From Myxococcus sp. RHSTA-1-4 (GTDB lineage: Bacteria > Myxococcota > Myxococcia > Myxococcales > Myxococcaceae), in the NCBI RefSeq assembly GCF_020037125.1, contig NZ_JAIQDG010000002.1:434001-498000 (forward strand): a stretch of 64,000 bases of DNA. The letters run 5' to 3'. Of this stretch, positions 39,468-48,159 are shown piece by piece. Under the pieces are notes generated by a model. The model did no database searches. It saw only the letters and a program-made list of their open reading frames with translations, and was not told the DNA's origin. Within the stretch, counting starts at the first letter, position 1. Every line of letters begins with the position of its first letter. A program made the translations under genes and the position numbers.

Positions 39468-39542
39468 CGCCGCCGCTCCGAAGAAAAAGTCCCCCGCCGC
39501 ATGGCCGTGTGCCCAGCGTCCATTGAACCCTCAAAAGCCAGG

Positions 39543-39714
39543 TGGGAACCGAAATCATGCCGCCGCAGGCTTCCCTCATCCCCCGTGAGAGGGGAGGGCT
39601 TGCACATGGCGACCGAAACGGACCCCGGAATGGACGTATCGGTTCGAATTTCTGCTGGGCATCACGCGCCCCGCAGGGGACAGCCCTTGTAACAAAGCTA
39701 CAGTGCTACCAAGT
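39543..39714 (-). ncRNA. ssrS: 6S RNA (candidate), regulator of RNA polymerase
   Basis: The 375-nt gap before fau (39468-39842) has no ORF. On its minus strand the 5' side has GGGCTGTCCCCTG (from 39686) and the 3' side GCCTGCGGCGGCATG (near 39557-39571). E. coli 6S RNA has GGGCCAGTCCCCTG and GCCTGCGGCGGCATC at almost the same distance apart (about 130 against 137 nt). The AGGGCT and AGCCT parts can pair to close the terminal stem around the open bubble. A candidate -10 box, TAGATT (39724-39719), predicts a start near 39712. Position directly upstream of fau also matches 6S. The ends are approximate; the 3' end is followed by a short T-run (CTTTTG). Confidence 0.75.
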
Positions 39715-39842
39715 CCTCGAATCTATTGGGAAAACCCGTAAGAGTCTTTGGAAATGATAAGGACGGGGGACGGCGGGGTCAAGGCTTCCTCGTGCGTTTA
39801 CAAGGCAGGCTCGCGACCCCTATGATGAGGACCACCCAGCAC

Positions 39843-40808
39843 ATGCCGCCCGCGCTTTCAAACAAGGGTCTCGCGACGATTCTTTCCGTCGCCTCCGGCC
39901 TCGCGTGGGCGGGGCCGACCGTGTCCGGTCCCTACCTGGGAGATACCTACGGACAGGTCCGGTTCCGCACGGAAGGCGAGCGGGTGATTGGCACCGCCAC
40001 CGGCGGCCCCTGCCGCTTCGAGCCCGACACGGAGGTCATCTCCGGGGAGCTCCAGGGCAACGTGCTGGTGGCCCATGTGCTGCTCTGCCAGCAGGGCGGC
40101 TCCGCGTGCGAGGAGCGCAAGCTGCATCCGGCCCTGGTCGTCTTCAACCCGAAGGACCGGGTGCTGAGCGCGATGATTCGCCTCCGGGAGGGCTGCTCCT
40201 CTCCGGCGCTGAAGGGGAACGCGCTGGTCCTCACGTCCACCGCCCCGCAGGACGACGGCGACGTGGAGCCCGAGCCCGAGTCCGAGGCGGCGAAGCCCCC
40301 GGCGGGCGGTGCCATGGCCCCTCCCGCGGAGGGGGTGGGCTCGGCGGCGCTGGTGGCGCAGGCGCGCCGGCGCGAGCCGGAGATTCCGCCCCTGGAAGAG
40401 GGGCAGCGGCAGCTGCTGGCCGGCAACCACGCGGCGGCGCAGACCCTGTTCACGCACGTGCTGGAGTCGGACGCGCGCAACCCCGAGGCGCTGATGGGGC
40501 TGGGCGCCTCCCAGCTCGGCCGCGGAGACACGGACGGCGCGCTGAAGACGCTGGAGCGCGCCCGCGCGTCCACGCGTCCCGACGTGCACCTGTGGCTGGC
40601 CTACGCGCACTTTCGAGACGGCAACCGTGGCAGGGCCCGGGAGTCGCTGCGCAAGGCCCTGGACCTGGGCTGGGCGCCCGGGAACCGGCCCCTGGAGGCG
40701 GTGCCGGAGTCGGCGCTGCGCGGCGAAATCGAGATACTGATGCAGCAGCGGGCCCGGAAGCGGGCCTCGGGCCGCGATTCGACAGGATCCGGAAGCACGA
40801 GCCCGTGA
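39843..40808 (+). CDS. Secreted TPR protein paired with a Ser/Thr kinase
   Basis: 321 residues from the ATG at 39843 (GAGGA upstream); ATGs at 39822/39825 are alternatives. The signal peptide (LATILSVASGLAWA) is followed by a beta domain with three cysteines (GPCRFEPDTEV, LLCQQGGSACEERK), a Pro/Glu linker, and two to three TPR-like repeats (LLAGNHAAAQTLFTHVLESDARNPEALMGLGAS). A signal peptide implies export, though the gene overlaps the downstream kinase (GTGA). It could be a periplasmic sensor or substrate. No known family for the N-terminal domain. Confidence 0.7.
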   Translation: MPPALSNKGLATILSVASGLAWAGPTVSGPYLGDTYGQVRFRTEGERVIGTATGGPCRFEPDTEVISGELQGNVLVAHVLLCQQGGSACEERKLHPALVVFNPKDRVLSAMIRLREGCSSPALKGNALVLTSTAPQDDGDVEPEPESEAAKPPAGGAMAPPAEGVGSAALVAQARRREPEIPPLEEGQRQLLAGNHAAAQTLFTHVLESDARNPEALMGLGASQLGRGDTDGALKTLERARASTRPDVHLWLAYAHFRDGNRGRARESLRKALDLGWAPGNRPLEAVPESALRGEIEILMQQRARKRASGRDSTGSGSTSP

Positions 40809-41812
40809 GCCAGCCGCCTTCGCCACCCAAGCCGCTCCGGGTCTTCGGCAACTACGAGATCCTCTCCGTGCTCGGAAAGGGCGGCATGGCGGAGGTGTAC
40901 CGCGCGCGAGTGCTGTCCGGCCCGCGCGCGGGGTGGACGGTGGCGCTCAAGCGGCTGCAGCCGGCGCTGACGCGGGATCCGCAGTCGGTGGCGCTCTTCG
41001 CCCGCGAGGCTCAGCTCTCCAAGCAGCTCCACCACCCCAACATCGTCACGGTGCTGGATGCCGGGGAGCTGGAGGGCATCTACTTCATCGTCATGGAGCT
41101 GGTGGACGGCCGCGACCTGGGGCAGATCCTCCGGCGCTGCAAGGTGCGCGGCATCCCCCTGCCGCTGGACTTCGCGGTGTACCTGGGGAAGGTGCTGCTG
41201 GAGGCGCTCGCGTACGCGCACTCCGCCACCAACCCCCAGGGCGAGCCGCTGGGCATCGTCCACTGCGACGTGTCCCCGTCCAACCTGTTCATCTCCCGCG
41301 TGGGGGAAATCAAGCTGGGCGACTTCGGCGTGTCGCGCGTGCTGGTGGACGGCAAGCTCCAGGGCGGCGAGGTGCTGGGCAAGCCCTACTACCTGTCCCC
41401 TGAGTCGCTGCTCGGCGAGGTGAACCCCGCGGCCGACCTGTGGGCCGCCACGGTGGTGCTCTACGAGTTGCTGACGCTGGAGCGGCCCTTCGCCGGGGGC
41501 TCGCCGGACGAGGTCTTCGCCGCCATCTGGTCCCGGCAGTACCGGCCGCTGCGCGAGCTGCGCCCGGACGTGCCGGAGGCCCTGGAGGCGGTGGTGGACC
41601 GGGCCTTCTCCGCGCGTCCCGAGGACCGCTTCCCCACGGCCGAGGAGTTCGCCCACGCCCTCACGCCGCACTACGACGAGCGCGTGGGCACGCCCCTGGC
41701 CATCGCCGCCGTGGTGCGCGGGCTGTTCGGCGCCAGTGACGACGTGCCCTCGTCCTCGGGGGGCGCGTCGTCGGGTGGCTCGTCGCCGTCCCCGGGCTCG
41801 CGCGCGGGGTAG
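40805..41812 (+). CDS. Ser/Thr protein kinase (non-RD, Hanks type)
   Basis: 335 residues from a GTG overlapping the TPR gene. The kinase domain is complete: LGKGGMAEVYRA (P-loop), VALK (Lys49), HCDVSPSN (catalytic Asp155), DFG (173-175), and APE-like PYYLSPES. The Arg of HRD is Cys154, a non-RD feature frequent in myxobacterial kinases. The C-terminus is a short Ser/Gly/Pro tail without a membrane helix, so it is cytoplasmic. Myxobacteria hold about a hundred such kinases; targets are not predictable. Confidence 0.92.
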   Translation: MSQPPSPPKPLRVFGNYEILSVLGKGGMAEVYRARVLSGPRAGWTVALKRLQPALTRDPQSVALFAREAQLSKQLHHPNIVTVLDAGELEGIYFIVMELVDGRDLGQILRRCKVRGIPLPLDFAVYLGKVLLEALAYAHSATNPQGEPLGIVHCDVSPSNLFISRVGEIKLGDFGVSRVLVDGKLQGGEVLGKPYYLSPESLLGEVNPAADLWAATVVLYELLTLERPFAGGSPDEVFAAIWSRQYRPLRELRPDVPEALEAVVDRAFSARPEDRFPTAEEFAHALTPHYDERVGTPLAIAAVVRGLFGASDDVPSSSGGASSGGSSPSPGSRAG

Positions 41813-41923
41813 GGGACGGGGCCTCGCGCGCCCGCCCGCCTTCCTTGAGAGGAGCCCCTGCCGCCGCGCGTGGAGATGACGACCTTTCCTCCCGCGCGCG
41901 ATGTCGCGCAGGGGAGGAGTGCG

Positions 41924-42100
41924 ATGGCGACCGAGCCCAAGCAGCCGAAGCCCAAGCAGGAAGCGCCCGAGCGCAAGACGGAGGAGGCGGAGCCCCGGCG
42001 GCCCTCCAGGTCCAGCGAGGCCAGGGAGGACGGAATGCCCGGCTACGGCCAGCCCGACGAGGAGGTCCGCGAGAAGTTCATCCCCGAGCAGAAGTGGTAA
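41924..42100 (+). CDS. Small hydrophilic protein, unknown function
   Basis: 58 residues from an ATG behind GGAGGAG. The sequence is charged and Pro-rich (KPKQEAPERKTEEAEP) and ends REKFIPEQKW. It looks intrinsically disordered. It follows the kinase gene by 111 nt. The good ribosome-binding site and codon pattern support a real gene, but no family is known to me. Confidence 0.5.
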   Translation: MATEPKQPKPKQEAPERKTEEAEPRRPSRSSEAREDGMPGYGQPDEEVREKFIPEQKW

Positions 42101-42167
42101 TCGCGGGGGCGCCCCTGGCGTGCCTCGCCCCGCTCCTGGCTCGCAGGGGGCCGAGGTACCGAGGCCG

Positions 42168-43313
42168 CTACCCGGCCAGCTCGCGCACCCTCGGCACGTG
42201 CCGGCGGAGCGCCTGGAGCACCTGCTCCACCTCCGCCTCGGTGGTAGTGGGCCCCAGGCTGAAGCGGAGGCTGCCGCGCGCCCGCGGCACCGTCAGGCCC
42301 ATGGCCCTCAGCACGTGCGAGGGCGTCAGCGTCCCCGACGCGCATGCCGCGCCGGAGGACACGCAGATGCCGTCCAAATCCAACGCGATGAGCAGGGCCT
42401 CGCCCTCCACTCCGTCGAAGCGCAGGTTGCTGGTGTTGGGCACGCGCGGCGCCCCGGCGCCATTCACCTCCACGCCGGAGAGGCTCGCGCGCACCTCGCG
42501 CTCGAACGCGTCGCGCAGCGCGCCCACCCGCGCGGCCACCTCGGGCTGCTCCTCCGAGGCCAGCTCCAGGGCCAGCGCGAGGGCCTCCGCATAGGGCACG
42601 TTCTGCGTCCCCCCGCGGCGTCCTCCCTCCTGGTGGCCCGGCGTCAGCGCCCGCACGTCCACGCCCTTGCGCACCACCAGCACGCCCACGCCCGCCGGGC
42701 CGCCGAACTTGTGCGCCGACAGGGAGAGCAGGTCCGCGTCCACCTCGCGCAGGGACAGCGGCACCTTGCCCGCCGCCTGCACCGCGTCGGTGTGGAAGAG
42801 CACACCCCGCTGCCGGCACGCGCGGGCCACCTCCGCCGCGGGCTGCACCACGCCCGTCTCGTTGTTGGCCCACATCAGCGAGCACAGCGCCGTCTCCGGC
42901 GTGAGCGCGTGCAGCACGTCCTCCTCGCGCACGCGCCCGTCCTGCCCCGGGGCCACCCGCACCACCTCGGCGCCCTCGCGCTCCAGTTGCGCCACCGCGC
43001 CGAGCAGGGCGGGGTGCTCCACGGCGGACGTCACCACCCGCCGGCGCTCCGGCACCGGCCGCGCATGCCAGGCGCCCAGCAGCGCCAGCGCGTCCGACTC
43101 GCTGCCGGAGCCGGTGAACGTCACCTCCTTCGGCTCGCAGCCCAGCACGCGCGCCACCTTCGCGCGCGCCGCGTCCAGCCGGGCCCGCGCGTCGCGGCCG
43201 CTCTGGTGGATGCTGGAGGCATTGCCGAAGCCGCCCTGGGAGAAGGCGCGGGAGAGCAGCGCCGCCACCTCCGGGCGCACCGGGGCGGCGGCATTGTAGT
43301 CCCAATAAATCAC
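42168..43313 (-). CDS. Cysteine desulfurase, NifS/IscS family
   Basis: 381 residues from a GTG overlapping the upstream gene stop. The PLP-binding Lys is in SLSAHKFGGPAG (Lys202), after HTDAVQAAGK. The catalytic Cys is in SSGAACASG. MWANNETG and GGTQN are also typical. It takes sulfur from cysteine for Fe-S clusters or tRNA thiolation. No iscU or scaffold gene is adjacent. It is cotranscribed with the DHH phosphoesterase, suggesting tRNA modification or a general role, though this is unproven. Confidence 0.93.
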   Translation of the reverse strand: MIYWDYNAAAPVRPEVAALLSRAFSQGGFGNASSIHQSGRDARARLDAARAKVARVLGCEPKEVTFTGSGSESDALALLGAWHARPVPERRRVVTSAVEHPALLGAVAQLEREGAEVVRVAPGQDGRVREEDVLHALTPETALCSLMWANNETGVVQPAAEVARACRQRGVLFHTDAVQAAGKVPLSLREVDADLLSLSAHKFGGPAGVGVLVVRKGVDVRALTPGHQEGGRRGGTQNVPYAEALALALELASEEQPEVAARVGALRDAFEREVRASLSGVEVNGAGAPRVPNTSNLRFDGVEGEALLIALDLDGICVSSGAACASGTLTPSHVLRAMGLTVPRARGSLRFSLGPTTTEAEVEQVLQALRRHVPRVRELAG

Positions 43314-44431
43314 GTGTCCTGCGCGCTCAGCAGCGACACGGGGCGCTCGTCCGCGACGCCGAAGGCTTCCTTGAAGCGGTTCACCAGCTCGCGCTTGAGC
43401 GCCTTGCGCTGCGCCGCCTTGCCGGACAGCGGCAGCCGCGCGCCCGCCATGCTGCCATGCCCGCCCGAGGAGCCGCCGTAGTCCTCGAAGATTTCGCGGA
43501 TGAGGCGGCCCGCGTTCATCCGCCGGTCCTTCACCCGCAGGCTGAAGTAGAGCTGGTTGCGGTAGGTGCCGAAGGCGAGCGACCACTTCGTGCCCTCGAG
43601 GAACATCAGCCGCTCGGCCACCTCGGCCACCATGTCCGGGGAGTAGACCTCCTCCAGGTCGGTGATGATGGCGTGGCCGTACACCTTCGCCCGCTCGAAG
43701 GCCGTGTGGTAGAGCTGGAAGTACCGCGCCGGCAGCTCCGGGTGCTCGATCTGCGCGAGCATCGACTTGTCCATCCGCGGGAACAGCCACAGGTAGCTGT
43801 CGACGTCCGTCTGGGTCGTCTCGCGGCCCAGGTCCCGCGTGTCCGCCTTCAGGCCGTAGAAGAGCGCGGTGGCCACCTCCGGAGAGGGCTCCAGTCGCGC
43901 GGCGCGCAGGTACTCCGTCAGCATGGTGGAGGTGGCGCCGAAGTCGCCGCCCACGTCCGCGAAGGGGGCCTCCAGGCTCTCCTGTCGCAGCGGGTGGTGG
44001 TCCACCACGATGTGCGCCTCCAGCTTCGCGGGCAGCGAGTGGTTGCCCACCCTGGGCTGCGTGTCCACGAGGCCGAAGAGGTCGTACTCGTCGAAGTCGA
44101 TCTGCGACACGTGCGAGATGGGCAGCCTCAGCACCTTCACGAAGGCGATGTTCTCCGCCCGGCCGATGATGCCGCCGTATCCGACGTGCGCCTTCACGTC
44201 CGCCCGGCGCTCCAGCAACTGGGCGAGCGCCACGGCCGCGGCCATGGAGTCCGGGTCCGGGTTGTCGTGGGTGAGGATGAGGGCCCTCTTGTGCCCCTTG
44301 GCCACGCGGAGCAGCCGCTCCAGCTTGTCTCGGGCCGGCAGATGGGCCAGCCGTGGTGGCGGAGGCTCCGTCAGCTCGCCTCCCGGGTTCCCGGTGTTGC
44401 GGCGGCTGTGGAGGGTGTGTGTGACGGGCAT
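43310..44431 (-). CDS. DHH/DHHA1 phosphoesterase (NrnA-like)
   Basis: 373 residues. The DHH motifs appear in order: ILTHDNPDPDS, VDTQPRVGN, and VVDHHPLRQ. The DHHA1 domain ends with GGHGSMAGARL. NrnA-type enzymes hydrolyse nanoRNA, pAp or cyclic-dinucleotide breakdown products. The N-terminal 30 residues are a polar extension. It is the first gene of a two-gene operon with the cysteine desulfurase (stop/start overlap). Confidence 0.88.
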   Translation of the reverse strand: MPVTHTLHSRRNTGNPGGELTEPPPPRLAHLPARDKLERLLRVAKGHKRALILTHDNPDPDSMAAAVALAQLLERRADVKAHVGYGGIIGRAENIAFVKVLRLPISHVSQIDFDEYDLFGLVDTQPRVGNHSLPAKLEAHIVVDHHPLRQESLEAPFADVGGDFGATSTMLTEYLRAARLEPSPEVATALFYGLKADTRDLGRETTQTDVDSYLWLFPRMDKSMLAQIEHPELPARYFQLYHTAFERAKVYGHAIITDLEEVYSPDMVAEVAERLMFLEGTKWSLAFGTYRNQLYFSLRVKDRRMNAGRLIREIFEDYGGSSGGHGSMAGARLPLSGKAAQRKALKRELVNRFKEAFGVADERPVSLLSAQDT

Positions 44432-44590
44432 GGGTGCTCTTCTTTACTTCCTCCGGCCGTGGGATTCGAGAAGCCGGATGTTCTCCCCATAACGTTCCAG
44501 GAACGGTGTCTTCATCACCCCAATAATGGTGTGGGCGAAGGGGAGAGGCTTCACGAGATGGCGTGGGAGGTGTGGCCCGAGCGCCCCCTT

Positions 44591-44610
44591 GCCGGGCGTC
44601 ACCGCCCGGC
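44591..44610 (-). terminator. GC hairpin between Fic and the DHH operon
   Basis: GCCGGGCG / CGCCCGGC with a 4-nt loop, about 60 nt past the Fic stop. No T-run follows on the minus strand. The rest of the 240-nt gap (44432-44671) shows no gene. Confidence 0.4.
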
Positions 44611-44671
44611 GAAGGCCCGGCTCACGCCTCCGGCGATGGAGTCGTGAGCCCCGGTGACAGGCGGCCTGACG

Positions 44672-45580
44672 TCAGCCGTTGATGGCCTTGTACTTCCGCG
44701 CCAGGTCCTTGAAGAACTTCATCCCGTTGTCGAGCGAGTTCTCCATGGCGTCCATCAGCACCGTGCGGAACGCGGACACGGGCCCCCGGAAGGACTCGTA
44801 GTACCGCTGCCGGTCGATGGAGTGGATGATGGCCGGCATGTAGCCGTTGCGCACCAGGATGAGGTTGCTGCACATGCGCCCCACCTTCCCGCTGTGCTCC
44901 GTGAAGGGGAAGATCTGCAGGAAGCGGTGCTGCACCGTCGCCGCCTGCTTGATGGGGTGGAACTCGCGGAACTCGGCGCTGGCCGTGTAGTCCACGAGCT
45001 TCTCCAGCTCGCCCTGAATCTTGGCGGGCTGGGCGATGTCGTGGAAGTACGTGCGGTGCAGCGGCATGTCCTTGCGAAGCCCCGAGCGCTCCCGCTCCTT
45101 GGCGAGCTCCTTCTCGGTGCGCTCACGCCGCTCCATCCGCGCGCGCTCGGACTGCGCCTCGGGCGTGTTGCCCAGGAACAGGTCGTGCATCCGCTTGATG
45201 GTGGTGAGCGTGATCTGCGCCTGCTTCTTCGCGCCCGCGGCCTCTTCGCGGATGTAGTCGCAGACGGCCTTGTGGTTCCGGATCTCGAGGACGACCGGAA
45301 TCATGGACGCTTCCGCGTTGGTGCGGCCGGGGAACAGCGCGGCCATCAGCTCCTGGTGGGTATAGACGACTCCCTCCAGGGCAGCGTCGTGGTAGATCCA
45401 CGACATCTCGAGCTTGTCGAGGAACTCGCGCGCTGGCAGCTTGTCCTTGTAGATGTCGAGGTACTCGCGCAGCGCCTCGTTCTTCTCGTCGATGTCCTGA
45501 TAGCGTTCCTTCACGGACTGCGGCTCCTTCTCGCTGCGGGCCCGCGCGGGGCGGGGAGTCCGAAGCATGCGGCCGAGCAT
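44672..45580 (-). CDS. Fic-fold protein with a degenerate catalytic motif
   Basis: 302 residues. Helical Fic-type protein. An inhibitory-helix-like segment, SWIYHDAALEGVV (60-72), resembles the (S/T)xxxE(G/N) motif that restrains Fic enzymes. The core motif should read HPFxDGNGRxxR; here it is IFPFTEHSGKVGR (223-235), so the catalytic His is Phe224, Asp is Glu, Gly-Asn is His-Ser, and the first Arg is Lys. AMP transfer by the usual route is unlikely. The insert at 140-175 is strongly charged. It follows an AAA+ ATPase gene by 52 nt. Function may be binding or an unusual modification. Confidence 0.75.
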   Translation of the reverse strand: MLGRMLRTPRPARARSEKEPQSVKERYQDIDEKNEALREYLDIYKDKLPAREFLDKLEMSWIYHDAALEGVVYTHQELMAALFPGRTNAEASMIPVVLEIRNHKAVCDYIREEAAGAKKQAQITLTTIKRMHDLFLGNTPEAQSERARMERRERTEKELAKERERSGLRKDMPLHRTYFHDIAQPAKIQGELEKLVDYTASAEFREFHPIKQAATVQHRFLQIFPFTEHSGKVGRMCSNLILVRNGYMPAIIHSIDRQRYYESFRGPVSAFRTVLMDAMENSLDNGMKFFKDLARKYKAING

Positions 45581-45588
45581 TTCAACGG

Positions 45589-45614
45589 CGCGCGGATTCT
45601 AGAAATTCCGCGCG
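45589..45614. promoter_or_regulatory. Hairpin directly upstream of the Fic-fold gene start
   Basis: CGCGCGGA / TCCGCGCG, perfect 8-nt arms around an AT-rich centre with TTCTAGAA. It lies 8-33 nt before the ATG at 45580 and occupies the place where a ribosome-binding site would be; none is visible. Confidence 0.4.
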
Positions 45615-45632
45615 GTTGGAACAACGAATTCA

Positions 45633-46970
45633 TCACAAATTGACGAGGAAGACCTCGCACGCCTGGTCGAGGAGGTCCTTGGAGAGCGCCGGAGGAATCT
45701 GCCGGTAGCGGGCGGCGTCCCGGATGAGGGACACCAGGTCTCGTGGATGGCAGGCGCGCAGCTGCATGCTGCGGGGCTTGTAGTAGTGCTCGAAGAGGTA
45801 GGTGACGGCCTGGTCCACGTAGGGGATGCCGGCCGCCTCGCACACCCGGCGGAAGATCTCCCGGTAGGACTCCTCGTCCGGGTTGCCGACTTCAATCTTG
45901 TACTTGATGCGGCGCAGGAAGGCCTCGTCCACCAGCTCCTTGGGGTCCAGGTTGGTGGAGAAGACGAGGAGCTGGTCGAAGGGAATCTCGAACTTCTTGC
46001 CCGTATGGAGGGTGAGGAAGTCCACCCGCTTCTCCAGGGGGACAATCCAGCGGTTGAGCAGGTCCGTGGGGTGGACCTTCTGGCGGCCGAAGTCGTCGAT
46101 GAGCAGCATGCCGCCGTTGGCCTTCACCTGGAACGGCGCCTCGTAGAGGCGGGTGCTCTCCGAGTAGATGAGGTCCAGCGTCTCGAGCGTCAGCTCGCCG
46201 CCCACCACCACGGAGGGCCGGCGGCAGAGGAGCCACCGGTTGTCCATCTCGAAGGTCTGCCGGCGGCCGGAGGAGTCCCGGCCCATCTCCAGGGACACCG
46301 GGGTGTGGATGAGCCGGTCGTACACCTGGATGATCTGGTTGCCGATTTCGAGGCAGTGGGGGACGTACACCTCGCCGCCGAACATGTGGGAGACGGCCTC
46401 GGCCAGGCTCGTCTTGCCGTTGCCGGGCGGGCCGTAGAGGAAGAGGGAGCGGCCGGAGTTCACCGCCGGGCCCAGCTTGTCCATCAGCTCGGCGGGGACG
46501 GTGAGGTGGCTGAGCGCCATCACCAGCTCCTCCTGGCTGACGACGGGTGTCTCCTCCGTCTGGCTGGTGATGAGGGCGTTGTACTGCTCAATCGGCACCG
46601 GCGCGGGGCCGACGTAGGTGGTGCGGGTGAGGGCGTCGCGCGCGTACTCGCGGCCCTTCTCCGTGAGGACGAACTCCACCGACGCGCGGCCGAAGCCCTT
46701 GCCGCCGCGCAGGTCCACCAGCTTCTCGGTGGTGAGGAAGTCCACCACGCGCTCGATGACGCCGGGCCACGGCAGGCACATCTCCTCCGCGATGGCCATG
46801 CCCGTCCCCGTGCCCGCGTAGTACAGGTACTTCAGCGCGATGTCGGAGAGCAGGCCCATCTTGAGACCCGTCTCCTCCACCGACTTCGGCTCGGGGGGAG
46901 CGATGTCGAGGATGGACGGATTCTCGAGCTTGAACGGATTGTCGTCGTACGCGTACCCGGGGGGAGCCAT
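45633..46970 (-). CDS. AAA+ ATPase with N-terminal winged-helix-like domain
   Basis: 445 residues from the ATG at 46970 (AGGGG upstream). Residues 25-150 look helical with a winged-helix pattern (ALKYLYYAGTGTGMAIAEEMCLPWPGVIERVVDFLTTEKLVDL). The ATPase core has Walker A GPPGNGKTS and Walker B MLLIDDFGRQ, and a sensor-like VFSTNLDPKELVDEAFLRRI with an arginine finger. It is a MoxR/RuvB-like cytoplasmic remodeller of unknown client. The next gene, 52 nt downstream, is the pseudo-Fic protein, so they may work together. Confidence 0.82.
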   Translation of the reverse strand: MAPPGYAYDDNPFKLENPSILDIAPPEPKSVEETGLKMGLLSDIALKYLYYAGTGTGMAIAEEMCLPWPGVIERVVDFLTTEKLVDLRGGKGFGRASVEFVLTEKGREYARDALTRTTYVGPAPVPIEQYNALITSQTEETPVVSQEELVMALSHLTVPAELMDKLGPAVNSGRSLFLYGPPGNGKTSLAEAVSHMFGGEVYVPHCLEIGNQIIQVYDRLIHTPVSLEMGRDSSGRRQTFEMDNRWLLCRRPSVVVGGELTLETLDLIYSESTRLYEAPFQVKANGGMLLIDDFGRQKVHPTDLLNRWIVPLEKRVDFLTLHTGKKFEIPFDQLLVFSTNLDPKELVDEAFLRRIKYKIEVGNPDEESYREIFRRVCEAAGIPYVDQAVTYLFEHYYKPRSMQLRACHPRDLVSLIRDAARYRQIPPALSKDLLDQACEVFLVNL

Positions 46971-47067
46971 CGGCCCCTGTTCTAGCCCATCCGGAGCATG
47001 GCGGGCATGGGGCAGGCGGCCCCGTGAGGCCGCGAGGAGGCCGGGCAGGGAGGCACGGACGCACCCG

Positions 47068-47095
47068 GGGCACCCTCCGGAAGGGGAGGGCGCCC
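47068..47095 (-). terminator. Probable transcription-end hairpin of ilvE
   Basis: GGGCACCCTCC / GGAGGGCGCCC (one mismatch) with a GGAAGG loop, 15 nt past the ilvE stop. No clear T-run follows. Confidence 0.4.
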
Positions 47096-47110
47096 GGGGC
47101 GGGACGGCGC

Positions 47111-48058
47111 TCAGACGTAGGTGAGCCACTCCGCGTAGCGGGGCTCCTGGCCCCGCACGGTGCGGAAGTAGGTCTCCTGCACGAACTGGGTGATGGGGCC
47201 GGGCTTGCCGGCGCCCACGGTGCGGTTGTCCACCTCGCGCACGGGGGTGATTTCCGCCGCGGTGCCGGTGAAGAAGATCTCGTTGCTGATGTAGAGCGCG
47301 TCGCGGGTGAAGGTGACCTCCTCCACCTCGCGTCCGCTGTCGCGCAGCAGCTTCAGCACCGTGTCGCGGGTGATGCCGTCCAGGATGGGTGAGGACAGCG
47401 GGGGCGTCTTGATGATGCCCTTCTTGTTCACCATGAAGATGTTCTCTCCGGACGCCTCGGCGACGAAGCCGCTGATGTCCAGGAGGATGGCCTCGTCGTA
47501 GCCCGCCAGCACCGCCTCGCGCTTGGCGAGGATGGAGTTGACGTACTGGCCGGTAATCTTCCCGCGCACCATGTTGACGTTGACGTGCATGCGCGTGAAG
47601 GAGCTGACCTTGGCGCGGATGCCCTCGCGGATGCCCTTGTCACCGAGGTACGCACCCCAGTCCCAGGCGGTGACGGCCACGCGGGTGGGGTTCACCGCGC
47701 CCAGGCCCATGGCGCCGTCGCCCATGAAGGCCACCGGGCGCAGGTAGGCGCCGTTGGCGAAGCGGTCCTTCTGCTTGCGCAGCAGCTCCAGACACGCGTC
47801 GAAGAGCTCGTTCTCCGTGTACGGCATCTTCAGCATCAGGATGTGCGCGGAGTCGAAGAGGCGCTGGATGTGCTCGCGCAACCGGAAGACGGCCAGCCGG
47901 CCATCATGCGTCTTGTACGCACGGATGCCCTCGAAGACGCCGAACCCGTAGTGCAGCGCGTGCGTCATCACGTGCACCTGGCCCTCGTCCCACTGGATCA
48001 TCTTCCCGTCGAGCCAGATCTGGTCCGCACGCACCGTGTTACTCGAGGTCGAGCTCAT
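47111..48058 (-). CDS. ilvE: Branched-chain-amino-acid aminotransferase
   Basis: 315 residues. The class IV aminotransferase features are complete: ALHYGFGVFEGIRAYK, PLP Lys in GQYVNSILAKREAVLAGYDEAILLD, and GFVAEASGENIFMV. It interconverts Leu, Ile, Val and their 2-oxo acids. In myxobacteria branched oxo acids also feed iso-fatty-acid and developmental (E-signal) lipids. It is preceded by a good sigma-70-type promoter and an AAGGAACC ribosome-binding site. Confidence 0.95.
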   Translation of the reverse strand: MSSTSSNTVRADQIWLDGKMIQWDEGQVHVMTHALHYGFGVFEGIRAYKTHDGRLAVFRLREHIQRLFDSAHILMLKMPYTENELFDACLELLRKQKDRFANGAYLRPVAFMGDGAMGLGAVNPTRVAVTAWDWGAYLGDKGIREGIRAKVSSFTRMHVNVNMVRGKITGQYVNSILAKREAVLAGYDEAILLDISGFVAEASGENIFMVNKKGIIKTPPLSSPILDGITRDTVLKLLRDSGREVEEVTFTRDALYISNEIFFTGTAAEITPVREVDNRTVGAGKPGPITQFVQETYFRTVRGQEPRYAEWLTYV

Positions 48059-48105
48059 TCAAAGGTTCCTTCACCTGGGGGGATTTAAGGTGGGGCTGCC
48101 CGGGC

Positions 48106-48134
48106 CTTGTAGCCAGCAGGCCCTATGAGGTCAA
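48106..48134 (-). promoter_or_regulatory. Sigma-70 promoter of ilvE
   Basis: On the minus strand TTGACC (48134-48129), a 17-nt spacer, then TACAAG (48111-48106). Transcription would start near 48099, giving a leader of about 40 nt. The patatin gene ends 26 nt further upstream. Confidence 0.6.
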
Positions 48135-48159
48135 AGCATGAAAGTGGTGGCGCGCGGCG

